Below the pieces are notes generated by a model. It did not search any database. It saw only the letters and a program-made list of their open reading frames with translations, and was not told the origin of the DNA. A program made the position numbers and the translations under genes. A stretch of DNA of 34,146 nt from Deltaproteobacteria bacterium. GTDB taxonomy: Bacteria; Myxococcota_A; Polyangia; HGW-17; JAJRWW01. Of the stretch, positions 23,702 through 31,066 are shown in pieces; positions within the stretch are counted from its first letter, which is position 1, and the number at the start of each line of letters is the position of its first letter. The stretch covers positions 1-34,146 of the forward strand of contig JAOZUO010000086.1 in the NCBI GenBank assembly GCA_029938605.1, written 5' to 3'.

Positions 23702-25261
23702 TTACGGGCTGTGTTGCTTCCGATTCTCCATCCTCTTCCGATCTCGCCGAAGGAATGATCTGACCTGGGTTACGATCGCCTTCTCCTCAGGCTCGAGCTT
23801 TCCTACAGCGAGGAGGCTGAGGTAGGCGCCGATCATCACCACGAACAGAGCAGCCCGACCGGCGCTTCCCCAGCTCACGCTGAACAGAAGCACTGTGACC
23901 GGGAGCATGCTTCCGGCAGCGGCGAGGACGGGAAGGATGAGGTTTCGCCCCAAGGGGTGAGCTCGCGCGGTGTGGTAAACGGCGAGCACGAGGACGATCC
24001 CAAGAACCGCATACGCTGACGCGACCGCAAAACCGGCCCCCCGGATCCCCAGCCGGGGTACCAACAAAAAGCACAATCCCGCGAGCAGCAATACCGAGAC
24101 GGAAGTAATCGCCGCCATCGTCTTGGATCGGCCGGACATAACCAGCAGGCTCTCGGCTGGGTACGTGATCGCGCTGAAGCCGTGCCCCAGGGCCAAGGCA
24201 GTGAGAGTGATCCATGCCGCCGAACCTCTTACGTCGAACAGCAACAGCGCCTCACGGCCAAAACAGGCGAAGATCGCAACCAGGGGAAGTGTACAGATCA
24301 GGAGCCACCGGGTGGCGAGGCCGTAGCTCCGAACCAGCCGCTTCTGATCGTTGGCGTGGACCAGCTGGGCTGTCAGCGGCGCCAGGATCGGCTCAAACGC
24401 CTGGCGCGCGCGCTTGATGAGGCTGATGAGCTCCACGACGACGCCATAGACGCCCACCATGGCCGGCTGTAGAAATACACCGACCAGGAATAGATCGGTT
24501 TTGTACCCCAGGAAGGTGAGCGTATCCACGGCTGCCAACGGCCAGGAGAACTTCACGATGCGTCCGCAGTCCGCTCTCTGTAGCTGCTGATGTTTGTGTG
24601 TGGCGTTACGCTTGAAGACCTTCCGTAAGGCGATCAACGCGGCCACTGCTGCAGCGGCGAAGGCGCCTGTCTGGGCCAGAATCAACGTTTCAGCCCCCCA
24701 ACCAAGCGGATAGAGCGTACCCGCCAACGCCAGAAATACGAACGGTTCCACCCCCCCGCGGATATAGGCATCGAACCGCATGATCTTGAAGGCGCGTATC
24801 GCCGCTAGGAACACCTCCAGGATCGTGAGTACCGGGATGGTCAGCGAGGCCAACCGGATGAGGCCTGCGAGCTCCGGTTGGTTGAATACGTGCACCGCGA
24901 TCGGGTCGGCCAAGGCGACCAGCCCCAACATTACTCCGATCCCTAAACCGGCTCCTAGAGAGACATGGAACAGCACGAGAGATCGGGGAGAGATAGCCCG
25001 ACTTGAGAGCTCACGGATCAACGAACGGTCGAGCCCGAACCGGGAAATCTTGGCGACCACCTCCGCCGTGCTCCAGGCGAGGAAGTACAGCCCGAGCACG
25101 GTCTTTCCGTAGAAATGTGCTGCAAATAAAAGGAAAAGGACGCGGCTCGCTTTTCCCACGATCCCCAGCACGTTGACTACGACTCCCCGAGCGAGGTCAG
25201 TGGCATCCTTCACATGCTTGCTGTTCATCTCCTCGGGCCGCTCCGGAGGGCCGCCGGTCAT
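23702..25261 (-). CDS. MOP-superfamily flippase (Wzx/polysaccharide-export type)
   Basis: A 519-residue integral membrane protein with 12-14 predicted helices and few charged residues between them. The opening (DLARGVVVNVLGIVGKASRV, then FYGKTVLGLYFLAWS) is characteristic of Wzx-type oligosaccharide-lipid flippases. It would turn a lipid-linked head group from the cytoplasmic to the periplasmic face of the inner membrane. The ATG overlaps the stop of the preceding CDP-alcohol transferase gene as ATGA, with GAGGAGG just upstream. A lipid flippase set directly after phosphoinositol transferases suggests that the product is a glycosylated or head-group-modified inositol lipid (inference). Confidence 0.85.
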   Translation of the reverse strand: MTGGPPERPEEMNSKHVKDATDLARGVVVNVLGIVGKASRVLFLLFAAHFYGKTVLGLYFLAWSTAEVVAKISRFGLDRSLIRELSSRAISPRSLVLFHVSLGAGLGIGVMLGLVALADPIAVHVFNQPELAGLIRLASLTIPVLTILEVFLAAIRAFKIMRFDAYIRGGVEPFVFLALAGTLYPLGWGAETLILAQTGAFAAAAVAALIALRKVFKRNATHKHQQLQRADCGRIVKFSWPLAAVDTLTFLGYKTDLFLVGVFLQPAMVGVYGVVVELISLIKRARQAFEPILAPLTAQLVHANDQKRLVRSYGLATRWLLICTLPLVAIFACFGREALLLFDVRGSAAWITLTALALGHGFSAITYPAESLLVMSGRSKTMAAITSVSVLLLAGLCFLLVPRLGIRGAGFAVASAYAVLGIVLVLAVYHTARAHPLGRNLILPVLAAAGSMLPVTVLLFSVSWGSAGRAALFVVMIGAYLSLLAVGKLEPEEKAIVTQVRSFLRRDRKRMENRKQHSP

Positions 25262-26409
25262 GCTGCCTCCTCGCGAAGCTCAACAGCGGCTTGCACGATC
25301 TTGCGCCAGAACAACGCGAACGAAAACAGAGCGACACAGAACCCGAGCACGGCGAATAGGACGATGGCGCTCCGATGTCCCGCAAACGAGACCAGGAAGA
25401 AGAGCGCGGCGAAGAAGTCGCGCCGGAGGCCCAGGAACAGCAGGCGGACCAGTCGGAGCAACAACGTACCGCTCGTCTCAGCGGCGCGCGCTATCGAGCG
25501 GTCCACCCAGACGAACGACCCATCGGGCGCGTGTTCTCGTACAAACCGAAAAAGGATGAACAGCAGGCCCACCGTCCCTAGCACCAGAGCGCAAGCCAGC
25601 GCGAGCCCCACCGCCCCGAAACCCTCTCTGCCCCAACCAATGGCGAGGCCGACGAGACAGGCGAGGTAGGTCACATTGTCGATGGAGGTGTCGATCCAAG
25701 CCCCCCTAGGCGACTCGGTCAGGGTGGCACGGGCCATCTCACCATCAACTCCGTCGAAGGCGGAAGCCAACTGGAACAGCGCCCCTGCCATGACCAACGT
25801 CCAGTATCCGGTGAGTGCGATGCAGACGGCTGAGCCGAGTCCGATAATCAGGTTGACCAGACTGGCATGCCAGGCTCGCAACCTGAATGAGAGGAACAGA
25901 AATGCGATTGGCCGACTTATTTTTCGGTTGAGGTGTCGAGATACCCAGCCATCGGTGGGCTTACCCGAGGCACCGAGAAGAACCCAGGAGGACACGCGGG
26001 CCTCCCTTGGGGTGCGGGCTAGAAGGATCCACCTGCTATCAACGAGTCGCGTGGTCTCGGCGACGCGGCGGCCTCCTTCGGGGGGGACGAGCCAGTCCCC
26101 TACCGTTCCAAAGTACAGTCCCTCACGGTACCGTGGGGTCACGAGTCTAAACACGCCCTCCGGCTTGAGGGAGTCGAGCTCCTTGAGCAGCGCTTTGTCA
26201 ATCGTCAAACCATCGGGGAGCACGAGCAGGGGCTGGTCGGCGTCGCAACCCGTGAGCGCGCTGTCTTCTACGATGATCGCCCCTAGCCGCTCCCCTACTC
26301 GCCGATTTCGCTCTCGGGTGCTCAGGCCCACCACCGCATGGTTATCTCCCGGCACCAAAAGAAGACACAGGCGATGGCCAATCGTCTCCGCTGCAGTAGG
26401 TTTCTTCAT
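25258..26409 (-). CDS. CDP-alcohol phosphotransferase with N-terminal nucleotidyltransferase-like domain (DIPP synthase-like)
   Basis: A 383-residue protein. Residues 1 to about 130 are soluble (LLLVPGDNHAVVGLSTRERN, then PLLVLPDGLTIDKALLKEL) and look like a reduced nucleotidyltransferase fold without the usual Gly-rich loop. Residues 160-380 form a membrane CDP-alcohol phosphotransferase with a perfect signature (D219, D222, G223, A226, R227, G236, D240, D244). This layout recalls the archaeal and thermophile inositol-phosphate cytidylyltransferase/di-inositol-phosphate-phosphate synthase, except that the active cytidylyltransferase here is a separate gene just upstream. It would use CDP-inositol as donor, with a polyol or lipid acceptor. 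Start: the ATG at 26409 with GGAG is chosen over a TTG two codons earlier. Confidence 0.8.
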   Translation of the reverse strand: MKKPTAAETIGHRLCLLLVPGDNHAVVGLSTRERNRRVGERLGAIIVEDSALTGCDADQPLLVLPDGLTIDKALLKELDSLKPEGVFRLVTPRYREGLYFGTVGDWLVPPEGGRRVAETTRLVDSRWILLARTPREARVSSWVLLGASGKPTDGWVSRHLNRKISRPIAFLFLSFRLRAWHASLVNLIIGLGSAVCIALTGYWTLVMAGALFQLASAFDGVDGEMARATLTESPRGAWIDTSIDNVTYLACLVGLAIGWGREGFGAVGLALACALVLGTVGLLFILFRFVREHAPDGSFVWVDRSIARAAETSGTLLLRLVRLLFLGLRRDFFAALFFLVSFAGHRSAIVLFAVLGFCVALFSFALFWRKIVQAAVELREEAA

Positions 26410-26448
26410 GCCCAACTCCGATGCGGTGCATCACGTTGACCAATACTG

Positions 26449-27213
26449 TCAGCCATTCAAGCTCCGGAGCCGCCGTCGCCCGTAAAGCATTGCATTCGCG
26501 TGAGCCAACATCTTCGGAGTATCCACGTCCTGCCAGAAGCCGTCTCCGATATCGAGCACCTGCATCAGGCCCTTCGACGCCAGCGCCTGGACCCCGTCGG
26601 AGAGCGAAGCGTTGCCCACCTGGGCGCGGACCTCGGCCAGCGCGTCCATCAATCCCGTCGTGCAGATGAAGACCCCGGTGTCGACGCAGTTGTACGTCAT
26701 CAGCTCCTTGCCGATGGTCTGGATTAGCCCATCTCGCTCCTGAACCTTGGTGGCATCCTCCAGATCAAAGACGCGCTCCACTTTGTAGTCGACGCATAAC
26801 GTCGCACCGTCCCGTGGTGGGTGGTGCTCCCGGATCAGCTCCATGGTCTCGTTTCCAAATACGTGGTCGGCCATTGTCAGCACGAACTCACCTGCCACAT
26901 AGGGCCTGGCGCACAGGACCGAGAGACCGTTCGCCAGATGAAAGTCTGGGTTGAAGACGAACTGCAGCCGAAGAATCCCTGTGTAGCAGTCCTCGATCTC
27001 ACGCTGTAGGCGATCGGCCTCATGACCCAGCACGATGATCACCTCGCTACACCCGGCAATTTCCAAGCTGCGCAGCGTTCGATTCACTAGCCGCTCGCCA
27101 CCCACCTCGAGCAACGGTTTTGCCGAAGAGGAGGCACCCGGTGCGGCGAGTCGGGAACCGAGCCCCGCGGCGAGCACGACGGCCGGCCGACCGCCAGTCC
27201 GCAAAGCGCCCAT
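26449..27213 (-). CDS. Nucleotidyltransferase, probable inositol-1-phosphate cytidylyltransferase
   Basis: A 254-residue GT-A-fold nucleotidyltransferase: VVLAAGLGSRL is the nucleotide-binding loop, followed after a Ser/Ala-rich stretch by KPLLEVGGERLVNRTLRSL; VLTMADHVF holds the metal-binding Asp and GDGFWQDVDTPKML the second metal site. This end pattern (W-x-D-x-D-T/S) and the neighbours fit the inositol-1-phosphate cytidylyltransferases, which make CDP-inositol from CTP and inositol 1-phosphate. Other NTP transferases share the fold, so the substrate rests on context. It starts one base after the inositol-phosphate synthase stop (TAG then ATG) with a GAGGGG ribosome-binding site, implying coupled translation. 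Confidence 0.8.
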   Translation of the reverse strand: MGALRTGGRPAVVLAAGLGSRLAAPGASSSAKPLLEVGGERLVNRTLRSLEIAGCSEVIIVLGHEADRLQREIEDCYTGILRLQFVFNPDFHLANGLSVLCARPYVAGEFVLTMADHVFGNETMELIREHHPPRDGATLCVDYKVERVFDLEDATKVQERDGLIQTIGKELMTYNCVDTGVFICTTGLMDALAEVRAQVGNASLSDGVQALASKGLMQVLDIGDGFWQDVDTPKMLAHANAMLYGRRRLRSLNG

Positions 27214-28533
27214 CTAGGCCCCCTCAAAGTTCTCGGACAGGTGCGTGATGGGCGCCTCCCCCGCAAAGACCCGCAAAGTGTTTTTCAACCGCATGTGCTG
27301 AATGAACAGGTCGTTCTCCGGGACGTGGCCCTCCGCCACATGCGGCGCCTTGAAGAAGAAAGACATCCACTCCTGGATACCGGAGCGGTCGGCGCGTTGG
27401 GCGAGGTCCAGGCAAAGCGCGACATCCAATACGATCGGGGCCGCCAGGATCGAATCGCGGCACAGGAAATCGATCTTAATCTGCATCGGGTAGCCGAGCC
27501 AGCCGAAGATGTCGATGTTGTCCCACCCCTCCTTGGCGTCACCGCGAGGTGGATAGTAATTGATGCGGATCTTGTGATACATGTCGCCATACAGCTCGGG
27601 GTAGATGTCCTTTTGAAGGATCGTATCCAACACGCCCGCCTTGCTGACTTCCTTGGACTTGAAGCTCTCCGGATCGTCGAGCACCTCGCCATCACGGTTG
27701 CCAAGGATGTTGGTGGAAAACCAGCCTTTGATGCCAAGCATCCGGGTCTTGAGGCCGGGTGCCAGGATGGTCTTCATCAGCGTCTGACCAGTCTTGAAGT
27801 CCTTGCCCGCGATGGCCACACCGCGCTGCTTGGCAAGCTGCTCGAGGGCTGGGCAGTCCGCGTTGAGATGCGGTGCGCCATTGGCGAACGGGACCCCTTC
27901 TTTGATGGCGGCGTAGGCGTAGAGCTGACTGGGCGAGATGGCCTGATCGTTCTGATCGAGCCCTTGCTCGAAGGTGCCGATGGTGGCGTGACAGCCTGAA
28001 GGCCGGGTGAAGATCTCGGTGGAACCGCACCACACCATTACGGCTCGCGATGCGCCGGTTTCGTCGATCTTGGAACGAATGTCTGCTCGGAGCGCTTCGG
28101 CCAACTCGCGACGGCTTGTGTCCGGCTTGACGTTCGGGCCGTCGAGCTTCTTGACGAACCGTTGGTCGAAAGCAGCAGGCATGGGTTTGATATCGTGTAA
28201 GAAGTCCTTTACTGGTTCCAGGGTCTCAGGGCTGAGCACCTGTGCTCGCGAGGCAGCATCGTAGGCATCGTCTGGAAACACGTCCCAGGCGGCAAAGGTG
28301 AGATCGTCGAGCGGAGCCAGATCAACGATCTCTTTGATCAAGGGACAGTGGCCGACAGATCGCTGCCCAAGCCTAATGGTCTGCATCTGCGTGACCGATC
28401 CGATGGGACGCGACAATCCACGCCTGATCGACTCCACTCCAGCAATAAAGGTCGTGGACACCGCCCCTAGTCCAGGAGTCAATACCAACAACTTGCCTCG
28501 ATGGGGTGCCACTTTACATACTTTTTCGGACAT
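27214..28533 (-). CDS. ino1: myo-Inositol-1-phosphate synthase
   Basis: A 439-residue member of the inositol-3-phosphate synthase family, which converts glucose 6-phosphate to 1L-myo-inositol 1-phosphate with NAD. Visible blocks: the N-terminal Rossmann region (LLVLTPGLGAVSTTFIAG), FANGAPHLNADCPALEQLA, the catalytic AGKDFKTGQTLMKTILAPG, GWFSTNILGNRDG and the closing HKIRINYYPPRGDAKEGWDN with GYPMQIKIDFLCRDSILAAP. The length is near that of bacterial (Bacteroides-type) enzymes, shorter than eukaryotic ones. The ATG at 28533 has GGAG; the frame is open 28 codons further without one. It supplies the inositol phosphate for both the lipid branch and the CDP-inositol branch encoded around it. Confidence 0.93.
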   Translation of the reverse strand: MSEKVCKVAPHRGKLLVLTPGLGAVSTTFIAGVESIRRGLSRPIGSVTQMQTIRLGQRSVGHCPLIKEIVDLAPLDDLTFAAWDVFPDDAYDAASRAQVLSPETLEPVKDFLHDIKPMPAAFDQRFVKKLDGPNVKPDTSRRELAEALRADIRSKIDETGASRAVMVWCGSTEIFTRPSGCHATIGTFEQGLDQNDQAISPSQLYAYAAIKEGVPFANGAPHLNADCPALEQLAKQRGVAIAGKDFKTGQTLMKTILAPGLKTRMLGIKGWFSTNILGNRDGEVLDDPESFKSKEVSKAGVLDTILQKDIYPELYGDMYHKIRINYYPPRGDAKEGWDNIDIFGWLGYPMQIKIDFLCRDSILAAPIVLDVALCLDLAQRADRSGIQEWMSFFFKAPHVAEGHVPENDLFIQHMRLKNTLRVFAGEAPITHLSENFEGA

Positions 28534-28652
28534 TCTGTTTCTCCATGGAACTCTGTTGAGCGTCTGCGAGAGATCCAACTCTAATGCTGAGTTGTCTTGA
28601 CTATTTCCTATGCGCAATACTCACGCATTCTCTGTTGGCACCAACGCACGAG

Positions 28653-29690
28653 CTACTGTATTGGAACCGCCGTGTAACCTGTTTTCTTGAGATCGGTGCG
28701 CGTGCGATTTGTGGCGTACCGTTGCCAAATGAGCGCAACCAAGAAGATCCCGTTGCCGATGAGCAGTCGATACCAAAGGTACAGATCCACCCGGTTCAAC
28801 ATGCCTGCGATGGCGAGAAGATAAGAGTGGGGGGCCAGGGAGTTGAGCGCCCAGAGCTGAGTCGGCCAGTAGTTGTGGCGACGGTAGATACGCACGGTTT
28901 CGTCGTCGACCGCACAACGCCACTCCCCGCGGAGCGCCCGGGGATTCGTAACGCTAATGAGGCGCGTCTCGGCTGTAATAACCCCCTCATACAGCTTGGT
29001 TACCAGGATCCTGAACCAACCGGCATCCTCTTCCCGTAGGCGCTGGATGCGATCCCGGATTTGGTCCAATGACTCGGATCGGCCGTCCCAGTTGGGGTTG
29101 GTCGACTCCAGGTACGACTCCTTGTAGTAGTCGTACAAGTAAATCTGGGCCACGGCCGTGAGGGTGGCCACAACCAAGAGCGTCGTCTGCAGCGGCTGCT
29201 GGTTGCTGTCCCAGACATGGTAGAAAGCGGCGAAGCAGGTCGCGATGGCAACCACCATATCCATGCTGCCGTCGAAGGCGCGGCCAAACTCCGAGGTCAG
29301 ATTCTTGGCCCGGGCCAGAATGCCGTCAGCTCCGTCCAGGATAGAGGCAGACCACAGCAAGACGCCACCAAGGACCATCAGCCACGGTGAACCCACGAAC
29401 CAGCAAGCTGCCGCAATGAGCCCGACCAGCGTCGCCAGCACGGTGACCTGGTTCGGGGTGATCGGCGCTCTGAAGATCAGCGCGACGAAGCTGTAGGCCA
29501 GCGGGCGGTGCACCCAGACGTTGACCGGATCTTCGACGTCTGGGTGCTTGACCACAGAAGAGAATGAGGGCAGCCGAGGTGCCGCCACCTGCTCGGTCTC
29601 AGGTCGTTGGTCCAGCTGCTCAGTGCGCATGAGGTCGTAGCTCATATTGATTGTGGAGCTTCGGAAGCTGCAGTGTCCATTGGCGCTCAT
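28653..29690 (-). CDS. CDP-alcohol phosphotransferase, third in the cluster
   Basis: A protein of about 345 residues with a polar N-terminus of some 60 residues, then membrane helices carrying the complete CDP-alcohol phosphotransferase signature (D119, D122, G123, A126, R127, G136, D140, D144). A long soluble insert rich in Arg, Asp and Glu follows (YDYYKESYLEST, then RSESLDQIRDRIQRLREED), and more helices at the end. It lacks the SY-x-RAK and RPER elements of the enzyme at 10973, so a different acceptor or donor is likely, for instance CDP-inositol with diacylglycerol or ceramide (inference). It opens the minus-strand series. Start codon uncertain: ATGs at 29690, 29645 and 29630 all lack a clear ribosome-binding site. 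A 119-base gap separates it from the synthase gene. Confidence 0.85.
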   Translation of the reverse strand: MSANGHCSFRSSTINMSYDLMRTEQLDQRPETEQVAAPRLPSFSSVVKHPDVEDPVNVWVHRPLAYSFVALIFRAPITPNQVTVLATLVGLIAAACWFVGSPWLMVLGGVLLWSASILDGADGILARAKNLTSEFGRAFDGSMDMVVAIATCFAAFYHVWDSNQQPLQTTLLVVATLTAVAQIYLYDYYKESYLESTNPNWDGRSESLDQIRDRIQRLREEDAGWFRILVTKLYEGVITAETRLISVTNPRALRGEWRCAVDDETVRIYRRHNYWPTQLWALNSLAPHSYLLAIAGMLNRVDLYLWYRLLIGNGIFLVALIWQRYATNRTRTDLKKTGYTAVPIQ

Positions 29691-29726
29691 AGCGCAATAC
29701 TTGAACTTTACGTTCGATTAGTTCGC

Positions 29727-29755
29727 AGAATGGTCATTGTTCTATGTAATGTCAA
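29727..29755 (-). promoter_or_regulatory. Possible promoter of the nine-gene inositol-lipid series
   Basis: On the minus strand a perfect -35 TTGACA (29750-29755) is followed at 17 bases by CATTCT, a weak -10 (three of six). The eleven bases TTGACATTACA are the same as at the Crp/Fnr promoter near 10580. Transcription would begin about 30 bases before the ATG at 29690. Confidence 0.35.
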
Positions 29756-30041
29756 CTCTAATTAACGTCAAGTGACTTTCGTGGTGCCGACTTGATAAAC
29801 CAGTGAGACCGACTTGCAGACATGCTTAACACCGTGTAAGCATACCTGAATATGTCATGGGGCGTCGTGGGTACCGCGGCTTTATGGATCAAGAGTGAAG
29901 TCGCCAGAGAGACTCTGAACAGTGCGAAATGATGGAATCCTTGGGCACAAGGCCAAGAAAAAGCAGGTGGGCGGGCTTTGGACATTGGCCCAACAGTAGG
30001 CCCTGTCAATTCCCCCATGAATCAAGCACAATATTACATCT

Positions 30042-30057
30042 TTGGCCAAACGACCAA
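30042..30057. promoter_or_regulatory. Palindromic operator candidate, copy 3
   Basis: TTGGCCAAACGACCAA fits the TTGGYC-N4-GRCCAA pattern seen at 15463 and 15696. It lies about 350 bases upstream of the first gene of the minus-strand series and about 120 bases beyond the end of the third TetR gene. Confidence 0.5.
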
Positions 30058-30064
30058 GCGTAGG

Positions 30065-30080
30065 TTGGCCTAACGGCCTT
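30065..30080. promoter_or_regulatory. Palindromic operator candidate, copy 4
   Basis: TTGGCCTAACGGCCTT matches the motif at 14 of 16 positions and starts 23 bases after copy 3, about two helical turns. The pair could bind two dimers on one face of the DNA. Confidence 0.4.
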
Positions 30081-30175
30081 GCTGTGCGCTCACGGAGTGT
30101 GAGCGCGATAGGAAATCGCTAACAACTGTGCTGTACCCCCAAAGCCCGCTCGTTCGCTTCAGCGTTGCCTCCGGA

Positions 30176-30850
30176 TCATTTCCGCCGAGAGCCACGATTC
30201 AGGGACAGTGCCGTGGATTGATCAAAGACGTCAATAAGACCTTCCGGCCGATGGGGACTGTTTACTACTCCGTAGGCAATCAATGAGGAGAATGCGTCGG
30301 CGATCTCTTCGGGTGATCTTCCTGGCTCCAGGTGGAACCACTGCGCCGCCCAGTTGACCGCGCCGAAGGTGAAATGGCGTACCAACCTCAAGTCCAACCC
30401 CGGCACCAGTCGACCTGTTCCGGCGGCCTCGTAGATGAGACCGTCCCACAGCGACTCGTAGCGAGTCTGAAGTTGAAGCATCCGTTCTCTTGCCTCCCCG
30501 GTGAGCATTCGCGTTTCGTATAGTAGAACGTACGCCGCATCATCCCCCGACAGGAGAATCCGCAGATGGGCCCGCAGCGCCATGCGTAGGCGTTCGAAGG
30601 GATCATCGGTGGAGTCGATGGCCTCACGGATCGCCGCTGTAGCTTGCGAGACTGCCAGCCCCATCAACCCCAGCAACAGTAACTCCTTGGTGCGATAGCG
30701 GTAATGGACACTCCCGGGCAGCATATCAGCTTCGCGCGCGATCTCTCTCACCGATGTTCCACCAAACCCCCTCTGTCTGAACAGTCGCGCGGCCGCTCTG
30801 AGCAGGTTCTTGTCCACTACAGTCAGTTCTCCCTTTGGTCGTTCAGTCAA
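30176..30850 (-). CDS. TetR/AcrR-family regulator, likely controller of the lipid cluster
   Basis: A TetR protein of 224 residues from the TTG at 30850, which has GGAGG seven bases upstream; the ATG at 30895 would add 15 residues but has no ribosome-binding site. The DNA-binding part reads LLRAAARLFRQRGFGGTSV, then REIAREADMLPGSVHYRYRT and KELLLLGL, at about residues 14-62. The remainder is a helical ligand-binding core with WFHLEPGRSPEEIADAFSSL near its end. A TTGGCC palindrome lies just upstream at 30914-30929, and copies of it precede the MmpL gene and the inositol-lipid series. The simplest reading is a self-controlled repressor of lipid synthesis and export; a fatty-acyl or lipid ligand would fit but is inference. 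Confidence 0.88.
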   Translation of the reverse strand: MTERPKGELTVVDKNLLRAAARLFRQRGFGGTSVREIAREADMLPGSVHYRYRTKELLLLGLMGLAVSQATAAIREAIDSTDDPFERLRMALRAHLRILLSGDDAAYVLLYETRMLTGEARERMLQLQTRYESLWDGLIYEAAGTGRLVPGLDLRLVRHFTFGAVNWAAQWFHLEPGRSPEEIADAFSSLIAYGVVNSPHRPEGLIDVFDQSTALSLNRGSRRK

Positions 30851-30913
30851 AGTGCTACCTCCCTCAAACAATGCCTCCTTACCAAGCTGCTTCATAGCAC
30901 AATCTGGAACAGC

Positions 30914-30929
30914 ATAACCAATTGGCCAA
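30914..30929. promoter_or_regulatory. Palindromic operator candidate upstream of the third TetR gene
   Basis: ATAACCAATTGGCCAA; on the minus strand it reads TTGGCCAATTGGTTAT, keeping the left half-site and the CCAATTGG core of the motif at 15463 and 15696. It overlaps a -10-like TATGCT (minus strand, 30911-30916), a place suited to autorepression. Confidence 0.5.
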
Positions 30930-31011
30930 GGTCCTGAAGTTTATCGATGTTACGTAGGCTCGACGCCACAGGTGGTGAAGATACGCGACATCAAGCGCTC
31001 ATCCATGTAAG

Positions 31012-31055
31012 GATCACGGTAGGGGCCGCCCGAACGGGCGGCCCCGACCGTGATC
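31012..31055. repeat. Long GC-rich inverted repeat in a divergent region
   Basis: GATCACGGT, A, GGGGCCGCCC, loop GAAC, GGGCGGCCCC, G, ACCGTGATC: 19 base pairs with one mismatch and a four-base loop. No T run follows on either strand, so it is not a standard intrinsic terminator. It lies between the divergent TetR gene and the secreted-protein gene, where no transcript should end. Confidence 0.7.
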
Positions 31056-31066
31056 GGCTACTCGAT

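Larger units (their letters stand above)
29756..30175. promoter_or_regulatory. Control region between the third TetR gene and the inositol-lipid series
   Basis: No convincing gene is seen here. The minus-strand frame at 29758-30018 lacks a ribosome-binding site and any recognisable domain. Three direct copies of TTGGCCNAAC occur at 29985-29994, 30042-30051 and 30065-30074; the last two extend to near-palindromes and are listed separately. Confidence 0.45.

Noticed and set aside
25258-28533. Pathway for the thermophile solute di-myo-inositol phosphate
   Set aside because: The synthase and CDP-inositol genes would fit, but flippase, lipid-type RND exporters and a PIP-synthase-like enzyme in the same cluster favour a lipid product. 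It remains a fallback for the CDP-inositol branch.
29758-30018. Minus-strand frame of 86 codons upstream of the third CDP-alcohol enzyme
   Set aside because: It has no ribosome-binding site, no recognisable domain, and it overlaps the putative promoter and repeat region.
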